Origin: JBDGYW01 sp964580055
GTDB lineage: Bacteria; Gemmatimonadota; Gemmatimonadetes; Gemmatimonadales; GWC2-71-9
Reading direction: 5' to 3'
Assembly (NCBI GenBank): GCA_964580055.1
Contig: CAZOJI010000009.1
Span: 1-64,000, forward strand
Length of the DNA stretch: 64,000 nucleotides
Position numbers and translations under genes: made by a program
Part shown: in pieces, positions 18,271 through 27,736 of the stretch
Position numbering within the stretch: position 1 is the first letter of the stretch
Layout of the letters: every line of letters starts with the position of its first letter
The notes under the pieces: generated by a model
What the model was told of the DNA's origin: nothing
The model's input: the letters and a program-made list of their open reading frames with translations, nothing else
The model's database searches: none

Positions 18271-20085
18271 ATGCAGGAGCTATCTCTAGCCGCTAAGGTG
18301 GCAGCCGCTCCAGACCTCCCCGGAGTATATCTGTGGAAGGACGGGTCCGGGGCAGTTCTCTACGTGGGCAAAGCCAAACGCCTTCGGCAACGGCTTCGCA
18401 GCTACCTGGCCGGTGATGTTGCTCCGAGTCCCAAGCACCAGATGCTGCTGCGGGTCATAGCTGACTTCGAAACGATTGTGGTTAGTTCCGAATCGGAAGC
18501 GCTTCTTCTCGAAAACAACCTGATCAAGGAACACCGGCCTCAATTCAACATCCAACTGAGAGACGACAAGAGTTATCCTCACGTTGCTGTCACGTTGGGT
18601 GAGCCTTTCCCAAGAGTTCTGGTCGTAAGAAGACAGGATATTCCTGGTGCTCGGTTCTTCGGCCCCTATACGGACGTCTCGGTGTTGAGAAGGACGATAC
18701 GCACCATTCGGCGAGTGTTCACGGTGAGATCATGTCATTACCGTTTGCCAGACGACGCGCCGGAGCGACCTTGCCTCGATTATCAAATCGGCCGATGCCG
18801 CGCACCTTGCGTGAACTTCCAGTCACAGTCGGATTACCGCGAGATGATCCACAACGTCGTCGCTTTCCTAGAAGGAAAGACGGTTGAGGTGAGGAAGAGT
18901 CTCCGGGCGAGCATGGAAGCGGCGGCATCACGCCTCGAGTTCGAGCGCGCTGCTGAGATACGGAACTCGCTCAGGTGGTTGGATCAGGTGGAACAGCCAC
19001 AGAGTGTTCAGTTCGTGCAAGGTGGTGATGCCGATGCTATCGGGTATGCCAGGGATGCCGGGGATGCCGTTGGTTTGATTCTGCAGGTGCGCAAAGGGCG
19101 GATCGTCGCGAGCGAGCACCGATTCCTTCACAACCTCGAGGGAGAGCGGGACGACACCATCCTCAGCGCTTTCTTAGTGCAGTGCTACGCTGCAGCCCGT
19201 GAGGCGCGAACTAAGGCCACACGCATGGTATTGCCCTTCGTTCCGGAGAATGAAGAAGCCGTAGCAGAGTTGCTGCCGGATACTCGAATAGCCATACCTT
19301 CCAGGGGGGTCTACCGGCGCCTAGTGGACCTGGCGGACCAGAATGCCCGCAATCTGCTGGAGGGTTTCCGTATGGAGTCGCTGGAAACGGAAGAAAGGGT
19401 AGGCGATCCGGTCTATGCACTGGGCCGTGACCTTGGCCTAACGACTCTACCGCGGAGTTTTCTTTGTGTCGATATCTCCACCAGTAGTCAAGGAAGAGAC
19501 ACCGTAGGTTCTCTCGTGTGGTTCGAGGCCGGCCGCCCCAAGAAGAGTGAGTACAGGCGATTCAAGATCTCCAGCGACGGGCAGCAAGACGATTATACGG
19601 CCATAGAGGAGGTAGTACGTCGTTATTTCACCAGGCGGATCGCCGAGAACCGGCAACTACCGGACCTCGTGGTGATAGATGGCGGGAAGGGACAGCTCTC
19701 CGCGGCTAAGAAGGCGATGGAAGACTGTGGCCTGAGCAACATGGAACTCGTGAGTCTGGCCAAACGCGAGGAGCGCCTGTACCGAATAGGAGATCCTGAA
19801 GGGCTCGTTCTTCCAAGGCGTTCGCCATCTCTGAGACTCTTGCAGAGGGCCAGGGACGAGGCGCATCGGTTCGCGGTCGATTACACGCGAAAGCGACGAA
19901 AGCAGCGAACCCTGAGTTCAGTACTCCTCGACATTCCTGGTATTGGCGAGAAGCGTCGCCGGGCACTTCTCGAAGCGTTTGGGAGTCCGGCCGGTATCAG
20001 GCTCGCGAGTGTTGATGAAATTGCTGCGCTACCCGGCTTTTCACCTCAGCTGGCTCAACGTGTTCTCGATCACCTGAAAAACTAG
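18271..20085 (+). CDS. uvrC: Excinuclease ABC subunit UvrC
   Basis: 604 aa from ATG 18271; an earlier TTG at 18235 lies inside murJ. Domains in order: GIY-YIG nuclease (PGVYLWKD, VLYVGKAKRLRQRLRSY, residues about 12-95), a UvrBC-type UVR motif near 205-235, the UvrC RNase-H-like nuclease (CVDISTSSQGRDTVGSLVWF; VVIDGGKGQLSAAK) around 390-540, and C-terminal helix-hairpin-helix motifs (LDIPGIGEKRRRALLEAFGS). It makes both incisions in nucleotide excision repair. Confidence 0.95.
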   Translation: MQELSLAAKVAAAPDLPGVYLWKDGSGAVLYVGKAKRLRQRLRSYLAGDVAPSPKHQMLLRVIADFETIVVSSESEALLLENNLIKEHRPQFNIQLRDDKSYPHVAVTLGEPFPRVLVVRRQDIPGARFFGPYTDVSVLRRTIRTIRRVFTVRSCHYRLPDDAPERPCLDYQIGRCRAPCVNFQSQSDYREMIHNVVAFLEGKTVEVRKSLRASMEAAASRLEFERAAEIRNSLRWLDQVEQPQSVQFVQGGDADAIGYARDAGDAVGLILQVRKGRIVASEHRFLHNLEGERDDTILSAFLVQCYAAAREARTKATRMVLPFVPENEEAVAELLPDTRIAIPSRGVYRRLVDLADQNARNLLEGFRMESLETEERVGDPVYALGRDLGLTTLPRSFLCVDISTSSQGRDTVGSLVWFEAGRPKKSEYRRFKISSDGQQDDYTAIEEVVRRYFTRRIAENRQLPDLVVIDGGKGQLSAAKKAMEDCGLSNMELVSLAKREERLYRIGDPEGLVLPRRSPSLRLLQRARDEAHRFAVDYTRKRRKQRTLSSVLLDIPGIGEKRRRALLEAFGSPAGIRLASVDEIAALPGFSPQLAQRVLDHLKN

Positions 20086-20200
20086 AAAAGCAAGTGGGCC
20101 CCTCGAGGGGTTGGCAGGGCAGGTGGAGAGTGGCATTTTCAACGCCGTCGTTGACTGGCGTTATGACAGACATACACCGATATTTGGGGGCGCGGTTCAA

Positions 20201-21415
20201 CTGAAAAGTATAGCTATACTCGATCCCTTCGCCGGAATATCCGGAGATATGACATTGGGGGCTTTGGCGGACCTGGGTGAAGATCCCGCTTGGCTCCGCG
20301 AGTTGCCATCGCGGCTCGGACTGGCGGACGTGACGGTGAGGATCGAGAAGGTGACGCGTTGTTCGGTTGATGCGACGAAGGTCGAATTCGAGATCCCTCA
20401 TAGCCACTCGGAATCGGACACGAAGCATCATCATGGTCGAACGATTGGGACGATCAAGGAACTCATAAGCCACGCTCCTGTATCAGAGCCTGTGAAGAAG
20501 AGGGCGATGGCGGCCTTCGACTTGTTGGGCGAGGCCGAAGGCAGGGTGCACGGGGTGGAGCCGGACGCGGTGCACCTGCACGAGGTGGGAGCGATAGACG
20601 CTGTGCTGGACATCGTTGGCGCGATGGAGGGGTTTGAGCGTCTGGGAGTCGATGGGGTATTCAATTTACCCGTGGCTGTGGGGAACGGCTGGGTGCAGAT
20701 CGCACACGGCAATATGCCTATACCGGCGGCCGCAACGGCGAATCTGCTGGAAGGAGTCCAGGTGGTGAGCGGTCCACCTGTCGAAGGCGAAGCGACGACG
20801 CCAACGGGCGCAGCAATTATCCGGGTGCTTTCGCGAGGAACGCCGCCGGATCGGTGGCGTCTAACGAGGAGTTCCTGGGGAGCGGGTGGTAGAAATCCAT
20901 CCGGGTACCCCAATGCTCTGCGGTTGCTGCTCGCCGAGACGGCTCACGAAGCGGGCGTTGTCGAGATCGTTGCAACCGACATTGACGACATGCAGCCCGA
21001 GTATTTAGAGCCTTTGCGTCAGGCGTTGTTGGACAGGGGGGCTCTGGATTGCGCTGTGTGGCCGACGCATGGCAAGAAGGGCAGGGTGGTTTTCAGGGTG
21101 GAGGCTTTGGTGACCCCCGATGCTGCGGACGCAGTGATTAAAGAGCTTTTCGCCAACAGTACCTCAATTGGTGTTAGGCGCTGGCAGGCAGTTCGTAACA
21201 CTTTGGGCAGGCGCGAGTTCAAGGTGGAGCTTGAAGGTGGTTACGGGGTAGCAATAAAAGCGTGGGAGTGGGAGGGTGGTGTACGTTGCAAACCAGAGTA
21301 CGACGATGTTTTGCGGGCGTCAGCCGAGTTGGGTCTGCCTCCTTGGGAGGTTGCGCGCTTGGCGCAAAGAGAGGCTGAAGCTCGATTGAGGGGTGCACAT
21401 GATTACATTGTTTGA
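20201..21415 (+). CDS. larC: LarC-like nickel insertion protein (CTG start proposed)
   Basis: About 404 aa. The family entry K-S-I-A-I-L-D-P-F-A-G-I-S-G-D-M follows directly after CTG 20201. Earlier starts (TTG 20111, GTG 20123) would add a leader without family likeness. Later blocks are HLHEVGAIDAVLDIVGA, NLPVAVGNGWV, GEATTPTGAAI and the C-terminal VATDIDDMQPEYLEPL; a His-rich patch (KHHHGR) is near residue 78. LarC inserts nickel into the pincer cofactor of lactate racemase and relatives. No larA, larB or larE is in the window. Unlike lactobacilli, no frameshift is needed to read it. Confidence 0.82.
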   Translation: MKSIAILDPFAGISGDMTLGALADLGEDPAWLRELPSRLGLADVTVRIEKVTRCSVDATKVEFEIPHSHSESDTKHHHGRTIGTIKELISHAPVSEPVKKRAMAAFDLLGEAEGRVHGVEPDAVHLHEVGAIDAVLDIVGAMEGFERLGVDGVFNLPVAVGNGWVQIAHGNMPIPAAATANLLEGVQVVSGPPVEGEATTPTGAAIIRVLSRGTPPDRWRLTRSSWGAGGRNPSGYPNALRLLLAETAHEAGVVEIVATDIDDMQPEYLEPLRQALLDRGALDCAVWPTHGKKGRVVFRVEALVTPDAADAVIKELFANSTSIGVRRWQAVRNTLGRREFKVELEGGYGVAIKAWEWEGGVRCKPEYDDVLRASAELGLPPWEVARLAQREAEARLRGAHDYIV

Positions 21416-21448
21416 TGCAAAACTGACGACGTTGGAGAGGAGAGACTG

Positions 21449-22867
21449 ATGAATCGATTGACCGTCGGTGTCGGATGTGCCCTCGGTCTTGTGCTTGCTG
21501 CAGGTCAGCTCGCGGCCCAGGACCCGCCCCCTACGGAAGAGTTTAGGGAACCAGCATGTGACTTGGACATGGGGCATTTTCTGGTCAGACAGGCAATGAC
21601 TTATCTGACGGGAGCGGTAGAGGAGGCCGATCCGGGTGCGAAAGAGACCATGCTCAATGACGCGCACCAGACCCTGATGGAAGCGGTGAATACCGACCAG
21701 GCAGAGAACCCAGCAGTTTGGTATCTGTTGGGCAGGCACGGGATCTTGACCGATGACTTTGTGGGTGCCGACTCCGCTTTCAGCCGTACGGAGACGGCGG
21801 TGCCGGAGTGCAGCGACGACACAGAATACTATCGACAAGCCACCTGGGTGCAGCAGGTAAATCGCGGCATCGATCTCATGCAGTCGGCTGACTACGACGG
21901 GGCTCTCGAAGAACTGACTGGCGCGACTGCGATTTGGGACGGTTCCAACGTCGCGCTGTTCTATGTGGGCAGCATTTACGCGAACTATGGCGAGACGGAC
22001 AGTGCTTTGCACTACTTCAAGGAAGTGGTGAAGATCGGCACCGCCGACACGGCCCATATTGAGAACTACAACGCGGCTATCGAAAATACCGCGACCCTAC
22101 ATCACAATCTGGGCGAGTGGGACTCTACGATCGTCTGGTACGAAAAAGCGCTCGAAATCAATCCCGACAACAACGATTTGGTTTTCGGATTGGCTGAGGC
22201 ATACGCGGAAAGCGGCAACCGGGAACGTGCTTTTACCATCTACGACAGCTTGCTGGCCAACGCCGAACAGATGAACTCTCTGGATCTCTTCAATGCAGGA
22301 GTGAAGCTCTTCAACGCTGACGAGTTCCAGAGAGCGGCTCGGACGTTCGTTGCCGGACTCGAGAACAACGCCTACCATCGCGACGCACTCTACAATCTCT
22401 GCAACACCTACCTCGCTATGGGTAACGATGAAGAGTTGCCGCAACCGGAACGGGACGAGGCTGTGACAAATATGCGGGAGATGGCCAATCGTCTGATTGA
22501 AGTCGACCCGCAGAATCGCGACCCTCGTCGCCTGCTCGCGGCTGCGCTTCAGCTCAGCGGCAATGAGGATGGGGCAGTAGCGGCGATGGACGAGATGAAC
22601 ACCTTCACCTACGAGGTGTCCGTGGACATATCCAGACCTCTTCCCGGGGGCGATGGATATGAGCTGCACGGAAGGCTCACGAATCTGGTTGACGACGCAG
22701 AGACCACGACCGAACCGCTCACGTTTGAGTTCATGAACGAAGCGGGAGAAGTGGTCGGTACGGATACGGTCGCGCCAGAAACCCTACCTGCTGGTGAATC
22801 GACCAGGTTCTCTCTCGGCGCAGTCGGAGAGGGCATCGTTGCCTGGCGTTACACGGTCGGTTCATGA
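21449..22867 (+). CDS. Secreted TPR-repeat protein
   Basis: 472 aa. The N-terminus is a signal peptide (MNRLTVGVGCALGLVLAAG, cleavage near LAAQ). Residues about 90-390 contain tandem tetratricopeptide-like units (for example DSALHYFKEVVKIG, STIVWYEKALEINPDNNDLVFGLAEAYAESGN). The last ~90 residues look like a small beta-rich domain (EFMNEAGEVVGTDTVAPETLPAGESTRF). GGAGAGGAGA precedes the ATG. It is probably a periplasmic scaffold; the partner is unknown. It is followed by hairpins and tRNA-Gly. Confidence 0.75.
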   Translation: MNRLTVGVGCALGLVLAAGQLAAQDPPPTEEFREPACDLDMGHFLVRQAMTYLTGAVEEADPGAKETMLNDAHQTLMEAVNTDQAENPAVWYLLGRHGILTDDFVGADSAFSRTETAVPECSDDTEYYRQATWVQQVNRGIDLMQSADYDGALEELTGATAIWDGSNVALFYVGSIYANYGETDSALHYFKEVVKIGTADTAHIENYNAAIENTATLHHNLGEWDSTIVWYEKALEINPDNNDLVFGLAEAYAESGNRERAFTIYDSLLANAEQMNSLDLFNAGVKLFNADEFQRAARTFVAGLENNAYHRDALYNLCNTYLAMGNDEELPQPERDEAVTNMREMANRLIEVDPQNRDPRRLLAAALQLSGNEDGAVAAMDEMNTFTYEVSVDISRPLPGGDGYELHGRLTNLVDDAETTTEPLTFEFMNEAGEVVGTDTVAPETLPAGESTRFSLGAVGEGIVAWRYTVGS

Positions 22868-22874
22868 CATATTG

Positions 22875-22923
22875 AGTCAGTTGCTGACTTCTAGAGGGCA
22901 GAGTAAACCAATACTCTGCCCTC
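22875..22923 (+). terminator. Tandem hairpins after the TPR gene (no U-tract)
   Basis: Two inverted repeats in a row: AGTCAG / CTGACT with a 3-base loop (22875-22889), then GAGGGCAGAGT / ACTCTGCCCTC with an 8-base loop (22894-22923), an 11-bp perfect stem. No run of T follows, so classical intrinsic termination is doubtful. The 3' arm ends only 4 bases before tRNA-Gly, so a role in processing the tRNA 5' end is an alternative. Confidence 0.45.
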
Positions 22924-22927
22924 GCTT

Positions 22928-22999
<72 letters not shown>

Positions 23000-23118
23000 C
23001 TCCTGGCAGTGCATCAGGCTGAGCTGCCTCGGCCCCTGACAACACCGAGACACCACGTCTTGGCGTCTTCCATACCTGATAATTAACTTCAACCTGCCGC
23101 CGTAACTACATTGGATGT

Positions 23119-23149
23119 GCGAGGATCGACATCGGCCCTCGCGCTTTTT
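23119..23149 (+). terminator. Rho-independent terminator
   Basis: Stem GCGAGG (23119-23124) pairs with CCTCGC (23137-23142), and GCTTTTTG follows with five T. It lies after tRNA-Gly and 24 bases before the DUF512 gene, so it would end the tRNA transcript. Confidence 0.65.
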
Positions 23150-23172
23150 GTCTGACGGATTGCGTTTGCCTG

Positions 23173-24432
23173 ATGCTGCATGTAAAGAGCGTTGAACCGC
23201 ATTCAATCGCGGAGGAACTGGGTCTCGAACCCGGTAGTCGCCTGATCTCCGTGAACGGGCGCGAACTGGAGGACTTTCTCGATTGGGAATTTCTTACAGC
23301 GGACGATCATTTCGTGTTAGAAGCCCAGACTGCCGGCGGCTTTCTGGTGGAATTCGACATCGCTAGACCCGAGGGACTCACATTGGGTGTCGAAATCGAA
23401 CCACCGCGCGTGATCCGGTGCAACAACCGTTGCGACTTCTGCTTCGTCAAAGGCAACCCCAAGGGACTCCGATCGTCCCTCTACATGAAGGACGACGATT
23501 ATCGACTGTCGTTTCGGTATGGCAACTACGTGACTTTGACAAACCTTTCTCAGCGGGACCTTGATCGGATCCTGGAGTATCGTCTGACTCCGCTGTATGT
23601 GTCTGTTCACGCTTCGGATACCGAGGTCAGACGACGCGTGCTCGGGAATCCCAACGCTCCGGATGTGATCACGCAGTTGGAAGAACTCGTCCAAAACGGG
23701 ATTGCCTTGCACACGCAGATAGTGCTGCAGCCCGGCATAAACGATGGAACCGAACTGGTCCGGACCTTGGGCGATCTCTACGAACTGGGGGATAACCTTC
23801 TGTCTGTCTCGGTTGTTCCGGTGGGTTTGACTACCTACAACCAAAGTCCCGCCGCTCGCGCCCCGAAGAGCCAGGAATGCCGCCGTGCCATAGGGACAAT
23901 CGACGCGGCCGCGGCTCGTGCATTCGGAGAGCGGGGGAAGCATTGGGCCTACGGGTCCGATGAGTTGTATATGAATGCGGCGGTCCAGTTGCCGCCAGCA
24001 GAGCGCTACGATGACTTCGAGCAACTCGAAAATGGCATTGGGGTGGTTAGGCGCTTCCAACAGGACTTGATTGAGTTCGCTGAAGACCTGTCGGAGCTGA
24101 GAATAGGGATAGCGACCGGGACGGCCATGGGAAAGCTGTTTCCGGACATTCTCTCCACATTCGCGGAAGAAACGGGATCTGAATTCGACTTGCTAGTGCT
24201 CGAGAATGATCTCTTCGGACCGTCGGTTACGACCGCAGGCCTTCTTCCGGGGAGAGCATTCGTGTCCGCCTACGAGGGCCGTGATGATCTCGACTTGGCA
24301 ATCGTTCCCGCCGAAGCCGTAAATGACAACCAGGTCTTCCTGGACGATATGACTCTCGAAGAGGTATCGGCTAAAACAGGTGTCGAAATTCTTCTTTCCC
24401 GGAACCTCGTTGATGTATTGGCGGGAGCCTGA
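23173..24432 (+). CDS. DUF512 radical-SAM-like iron-sulfur protein with N-terminal PDZ
   Basis: 419 aa. Residues 1-60 form a PDZ-like domain (IAEELGLEPGSRLISVNGRE). A CxxxCxxC cluster, RCNNRCDFCFVKG, near residue 80 would hold a 4Fe-4S cluster, followed by a radical-SAM-like barrel (LYVSVHASDTEVRRRVLGNPNAPD) and a DUF512 C-terminal half. The biochemical role is not established. The gene lies 3 bases upstream of der and then plsY and gpsA, an arrangement also seen in Firmicutes and cyanobacteria; a link to ribosome assembly is inference from that context. Confidence 0.85.
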   Translation: MLHVKSVEPHSIAEELGLEPGSRLISVNGRELEDFLDWEFLTADDHFVLEAQTAGGFLVEFDIARPEGLTLGVEIEPPRVIRCNNRCDFCFVKGNPKGLRSSLYMKDDDYRLSFRYGNYVTLTNLSQRDLDRILEYRLTPLYVSVHASDTEVRRRVLGNPNAPDVITQLEELVQNGIALHTQIVLQPGINDGTELVRTLGDLYELGDNLLSVSVVPVGLTTYNQSPAARAPKSQECRRAIGTIDAAAARAFGERGKHWAYGSDELYMNAAVQLPPAERYDDFEQLENGIGVVRRFQQDLIEFAEDLSELRIGIATGTAMGKLFPDILSTFAEETGSEFDLLVLENDLFGPSVTTAGLLPGRAFVSAYEGRDDLDLAIVPAEAVNDNQVFLDDMTLEEVSAKTGVEILLSRNLVDVLAGA

Positions 24433-24435
24433 CAG

Positions 24436-25758
24436 ATGGGAACGCCGACCGTCGTAATCGTTGGACGTCCGAATGTAGGCAAATCTACTCTCTTCAACCG
24501 GATTGTTGGTGGTCGGCGAGCGATCGTGGACGACCGGGCTGGCGTAACCAGGGATCGCAATTTCGCACCGGCGAACTGGAACGGCAGGGAATTCTGGTTG
24601 ATCGACACGGGTGGTTGGGACGCAGCGCGTGACGACGTTCTGACTACCGCCATCCGGCAACAGATTGAAGCGGCTATCTCCGAATCAGATGCCATAGTCC
24701 TCGTCGTCGACACCAAAGTCGGCGTTCACGCGGCGGATTTGGAGGTTGCGCAGCTTCTGAGACCGCACCGCGCCAAAGTCTTGCTAGTGGCAAACAAGGT
24801 CGATGAATTGCCTGACGACACTAGCGCTCTGGCGTTTTACGAACTCGGCCTCGGCGATCCCTTGGCGGTTTCGGCTGCAATTGGAAAGGGCAGCGGCGAT
24901 CTCCTAGATGCCCTGGTACGTATGCTCCCGTCAGAGGTAGGCGACGTGGTACCGGAGGAGACTATCCAGGTTGCCGTAGTGGGGAGGCCGAACGTCGGAA
25001 AATCCAGCATCATGAACCGTTTATTGGGCATGGAACGGTCTGTGGTCACTCCCGACGCCGGCACCACCAGGGACGCGGTGGACTCCCCCTTGCGGTACCA
25101 TGGACGAAGCCTCAACTTCATTGATACTGCGGGGTTACGCAGACGATCGAAAGTAGAAGATGAAATAGAGTTCTATTCCGTATTGCGCACTCGACGCGCC
25201 ATTGACCGTGCGGACGTTTGTGTGCTTGTGGTTGACGCCAGCACCGGCGTCAACGCCCAAGATCTCAAGATTGCGAGAATGGCATGGGACACCGGGAAAG
25301 GATTGATTGTGGCTGTAAACAAGTGGGATCTGGTCCAAGACAAGCAGGCCACAACCGCAATCAACGGACAACGGACAGTTGAGGAGAGGGCACCCTTCCT
25401 ACGAGAAGTACCGTTCCTTTATGAATCGGCGAAGACCGGCTTGAGAGTGAGAAAAGTGCTGGACCTCATTCTCAACGTGGCCGAAGCGCGGGAGCATCGA
25501 GTTGCAACGGCGGAGGTCAATCGCGTTCTCTCTGAGCTAGTAGGCAAAACCCAGCCACCTCAGAAGCCGGGCCAGCAGGTCAAACTGCTGTACGCGTCGC
25601 AAATTGGAACGAAACCTCCGACTTTTGCCGTGGTTTCCAACCGTCCCAATGTTGTGACTGAGTCGTATCGACGCTATTTAACGCGGGGCTTTCGCGCAGC
25701 ATTCGGGTTCGAAGGGACACCTATACGGCTGAAGTTCCGCAGAAAGAGAGGGCGTTGA
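24436..25758 (+). CDS. der: Ribosome biogenesis GTPase Der (EngA)
   Basis: 440 aa with two tandem GTPase domains: the first G1 is GRPNVGKSTLFNR (about 10-22) with DTGG as G3 and NKVD as G4; the second G1 is GRPNVGKSSIMNR (about 184-196) with DTAG and NKWD. A KH-like C-terminal domain ends in GTPIRLKFRRKRGR. Der acts in 50S subunit maturation. It is followed directly by plsY. Confidence 0.96.
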   Translation: MGTPTVVIVGRPNVGKSTLFNRIVGGRRAIVDDRAGVTRDRNFAPANWNGREFWLIDTGGWDAARDDVLTTAIRQQIEAAISESDAIVLVVDTKVGVHAADLEVAQLLRPHRAKVLLVANKVDELPDDTSALAFYELGLGDPLAVSAAIGKGSGDLLDALVRMLPSEVGDVVPEETIQVAVVGRPNVGKSSIMNRLLGMERSVVTPDAGTTRDAVDSPLRYHGRSLNFIDTAGLRRRSKVEDEIEFYSVLRTRRAIDRADVCVLVVDASTGVNAQDLKIARMAWDTGKGLIVAVNKWDLVQDKQATTAINGQRTVEERAPFLREVPFLYESAKTGLRVRKVLDLILNVAEAREHRVATAEVNRVLSELVGKTQPPQKPGQQVKLLYASQIGTKPPTFAVVSNRPNVVTESYRRYLTRGFRAAFGFEGTPIRLKFRRKRGR

Positions 25759-26367
25759 GTGTCGCTTGCCACATGGATTCTCGCCGCCTACCTGGTGGGT
25801 GCGTTTCCCACCAGCTACATGGTCGGCCGGTGTTTCGCGAAGAAAGACCTTCGTGAACATGGAAGCAAGAATCTCGGCGCGACCAACGTATACCGGGTCC
25901 TGGGCTTGAGATATGCCATCCCTGTTGCACTTGCGGACATTGCAAAAGGCGTGATACCGGTCGCCGCGTTTTCGCGCTACGCGGGGAACCAGTCATGGGT
26001 GCCTGTCACCCTGGGGGCTGCTGCGGTTTTTGGACATGTGTTCTCAGTCTTCGTGAGATTCAAGGGAGGCAAAGGGGTCGCCACAGCCTGCGGTGTCGTG
26101 CTGGCTCTGTCACCTGCGGCACTAGGGATAAGTGCCGTGGTATGGGTTTTGGCTCTGGCGCTCACAGGCTACATGTCAGTGGCATCGATTCTCGGAGCCG
26201 CCGTGTTCCCGTTGGCCGCGTGGTTCGCGGCTCCGGGGGATATCTACATCTTCGCGGTTGGCACAGTCCTAGCACTTTTTATTGTCTTCACTCACCGTGG
26301 GAATATTAGGCGCCTAGCGTTGGGCACGGAGAATCGGGTTGGTAGATGGGGGGTTGGCAAGCTATGA
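25759..26367 (+). CDS. plsY: Acyl-phosphate:glycerol-3-phosphate acyltransferase PlsY
   Basis: 202 aa from a GTG that touches the der stop. It is an integral membrane protein with about five segments and the three PlsY loops: GAFPTSYMVGR, KDLREHGSKNLGATNVYRVLG and FKGGKGVATACG. It transfers acyl from acyl-phosphate, the product of PlsX (encoded near 53 kb in this window), to glycerol-3-phosphate. It overlaps gpsA, whose product makes glycerol-3-phosphate, by an ATGA. Confidence 0.95.
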   Translation: MSLATWILAAYLVGAFPTSYMVGRCFAKKDLREHGSKNLGATNVYRVLGLRYAIPVALADIAKGVIPVAAFSRYAGNQSWVPVTLGAAAVFGHVFSVFVRFKGGKGVATACGVVLALSPAALGISAVVWVLALALTGYMSVASILGAAVFPLAAWFAAPGDIYIFAVGTVLALFIVFTHRGNIRRLALGTENRVGRWGVGKL

Positions 26368-27362
26368 AAGCGGCGGTGATTGGTGCGGGTAGTTGGGGCA
26401 CGGCACTCGGCAACCTTCTAGCGGGGCGCGGGCACCAAGTGAAGATCTGGGCTCGGGAACCAGAAGTGGTTGACTCGATAAACTCGCAGCACGAAAACTC
26501 GCTGTTCTTGCCGGGGGTAGCACTAGAGGAGTCTTTGCGGGCGGATGCTGAGATAACTGAGGTGGTTGCGGATGCGGAACTGGTGGCCACGGCGAGTCCG
26601 TCGCATGCGGTTAGAATGGTCGCTGCCCAGATCGCCGCAGCGCTGAACGATGCATCTCCCCTGATTGTCAGTGTGTCCAAGGGGCTCGAGGCCGGCACAC
26701 TCAAGCCAATGACGGATGTCATACAGGAAGTCCTGCCCGGCAGGAGAATTGTTGCGCTTTCGGGTCCGAGCTTTGCCGACGAAGTCTGCATGCGTCAACC
26801 GACTACCGTGGTCGCCGCGTCGTCTGACTCGGCTGCTGCGGAGGCAGTCCAGGTTGCAATGTCGGCAGAATACTTCCGAATCTACACCAGTGGTGACCCT
26901 CTTGGTGTTCAACTCGGCGGTGCTCTCAAGAACGTCATTGCCATCGCTTCGGGGATTTTGGACGGTCTCGGCCTTGGAACCAACAGCAAGGCCGCTTTGG
27001 TGACGCGCGGTCTCGCCGAAATAGCACGACTGGGTCAGGCCCTCGGCTGTGACCCACAGACCTTTGCCGGACTCGCCGGCATGGGTGATCTGCTGCTCAC
27101 CGCATTTGGTCGCCAAAGCCGGAATCGTTCGCTGGGACAAGAACTGGCATCGGGTCGCGGATTGGAAGAGATACTCGCTGAAAGGCGTACGGTAGCTGAA
27201 GGCGTGCATACCGCACGTGCAGCCGTGGCTCTCGGAGCCAGATCCGGAGTGGAGCTGCCGATTGCGCAGGAGGTGGAGAAGATACTGTTTCAGGGCAAGG
27301 AACCGCGGCGTGCTCTCAGCGACTTGATGGGTCGCGGTTTGAAGCCGGAGCAATGGTCGTGA
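26364..27362 (+). CDS. gpsA: NAD(P)-dependent glycerol-3-phosphate dehydrogenase GpsA
   Basis: 332 aa. ATG 26364 overlaps the plsY stop (ATGA) and begins directly with the Rossmann strand KAAVIGAGSWGTALGNLL; an ATG 18 bases earlier is less likely. Catalytic Lys lies in GGALKNVIAIASG near residue 187; GPSFADEV and GLAGMGDLLLT are further family blocks. It supplies sn-glycerol-3-phosphate for phospholipid synthesis, matching plsY next door. Confidence 0.95.
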   Translation: MKAAVIGAGSWGTALGNLLAGRGHQVKIWAREPEVVDSINSQHENSLFLPGVALEESLRADAEITEVVADAELVATASPSHAVRMVAAQIAAALNDASPLIVSVSKGLEAGTLKPMTDVIQEVLPGRRIVALSGPSFADEVCMRQPTTVVAASSDSAAAEAVQVAMSAEYFRIYTSGDPLGVQLGGALKNVIAIASGILDGLGLGTNSKAALVTRGLAEIARLGQALGCDPQTFAGLAGMGDLLLTAFGRQSRNRSLGQELASGRGLEEILAERRTVAEGVHTARAAVALGARSGVELPIAQEVEKILFQGKEPRRALSDLMGRGLKPEQWS

Positions 27363-27736
27363 CGGCATCGGAACCATTGCAGGAGTATTTCTCAATAGGG
27401 GAGGTTTGCCAGCTCACCGATCTGAAACCTCATGTTTTGAGGTATTGGGAGTCGCAGTTCCGTTTCTTGAATCCAGTCAAGAACCGATCGGGCAATCGAG
27501 TCTATCAGCGTCGCGAGATAGAGTTGATTATGTTGGTGAAGCATTTGCTCTATTCCGAGAAGTACACAATCGATGGCGCTCGGAAGAGAATCGAACAATA
27601 TCGACGGACGGGATCGCTGAAGACGGAGGCCAGATTCGCGCTGCAGTCCGAGGCAATCGAGGATCTCGCCAAGGAACTCCGTGTAATTCGTGACATAATA
27701 GACGGGAAAAAACCGCTTGAGAATACTGGTGACTAA
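27353..27736 (+). CDS. MerR-family transcriptional regulator
   Basis: 127 aa. The N-terminal winged helix reads YFSIGEVCQLTDLKPHVLRYWE (split: residues about 12-33) with GNRVYQRREIELI as the wing. The C-terminal half is a helical dimerisation region without a sensor-cysteine pattern. GTG 27359 is an alternative start. It overlaps gpsA by 10 bases and surE by 20. The target is unknown; a housekeeping regulator of this operon is possible. Confidence 0.85.
   Translation: MVVTASEPLQEYFSIGEVCQLTDLKPHVLRYWESQFRFLNPVKNRSGNRVYQRREIELIMLVKHLLYSEKYTIDGARKRIEQYRRTGSLKTEARFALQSEAIEDLAKELRVIRDIIDGKKPLENTGD

Noticed and set aside
20099..20110. Palindrome CCCCTCGAGGGG after uvrC as a terminator
   Set aside because: A 4-base loop hairpin is possible but no T-run follows; too short to claim.
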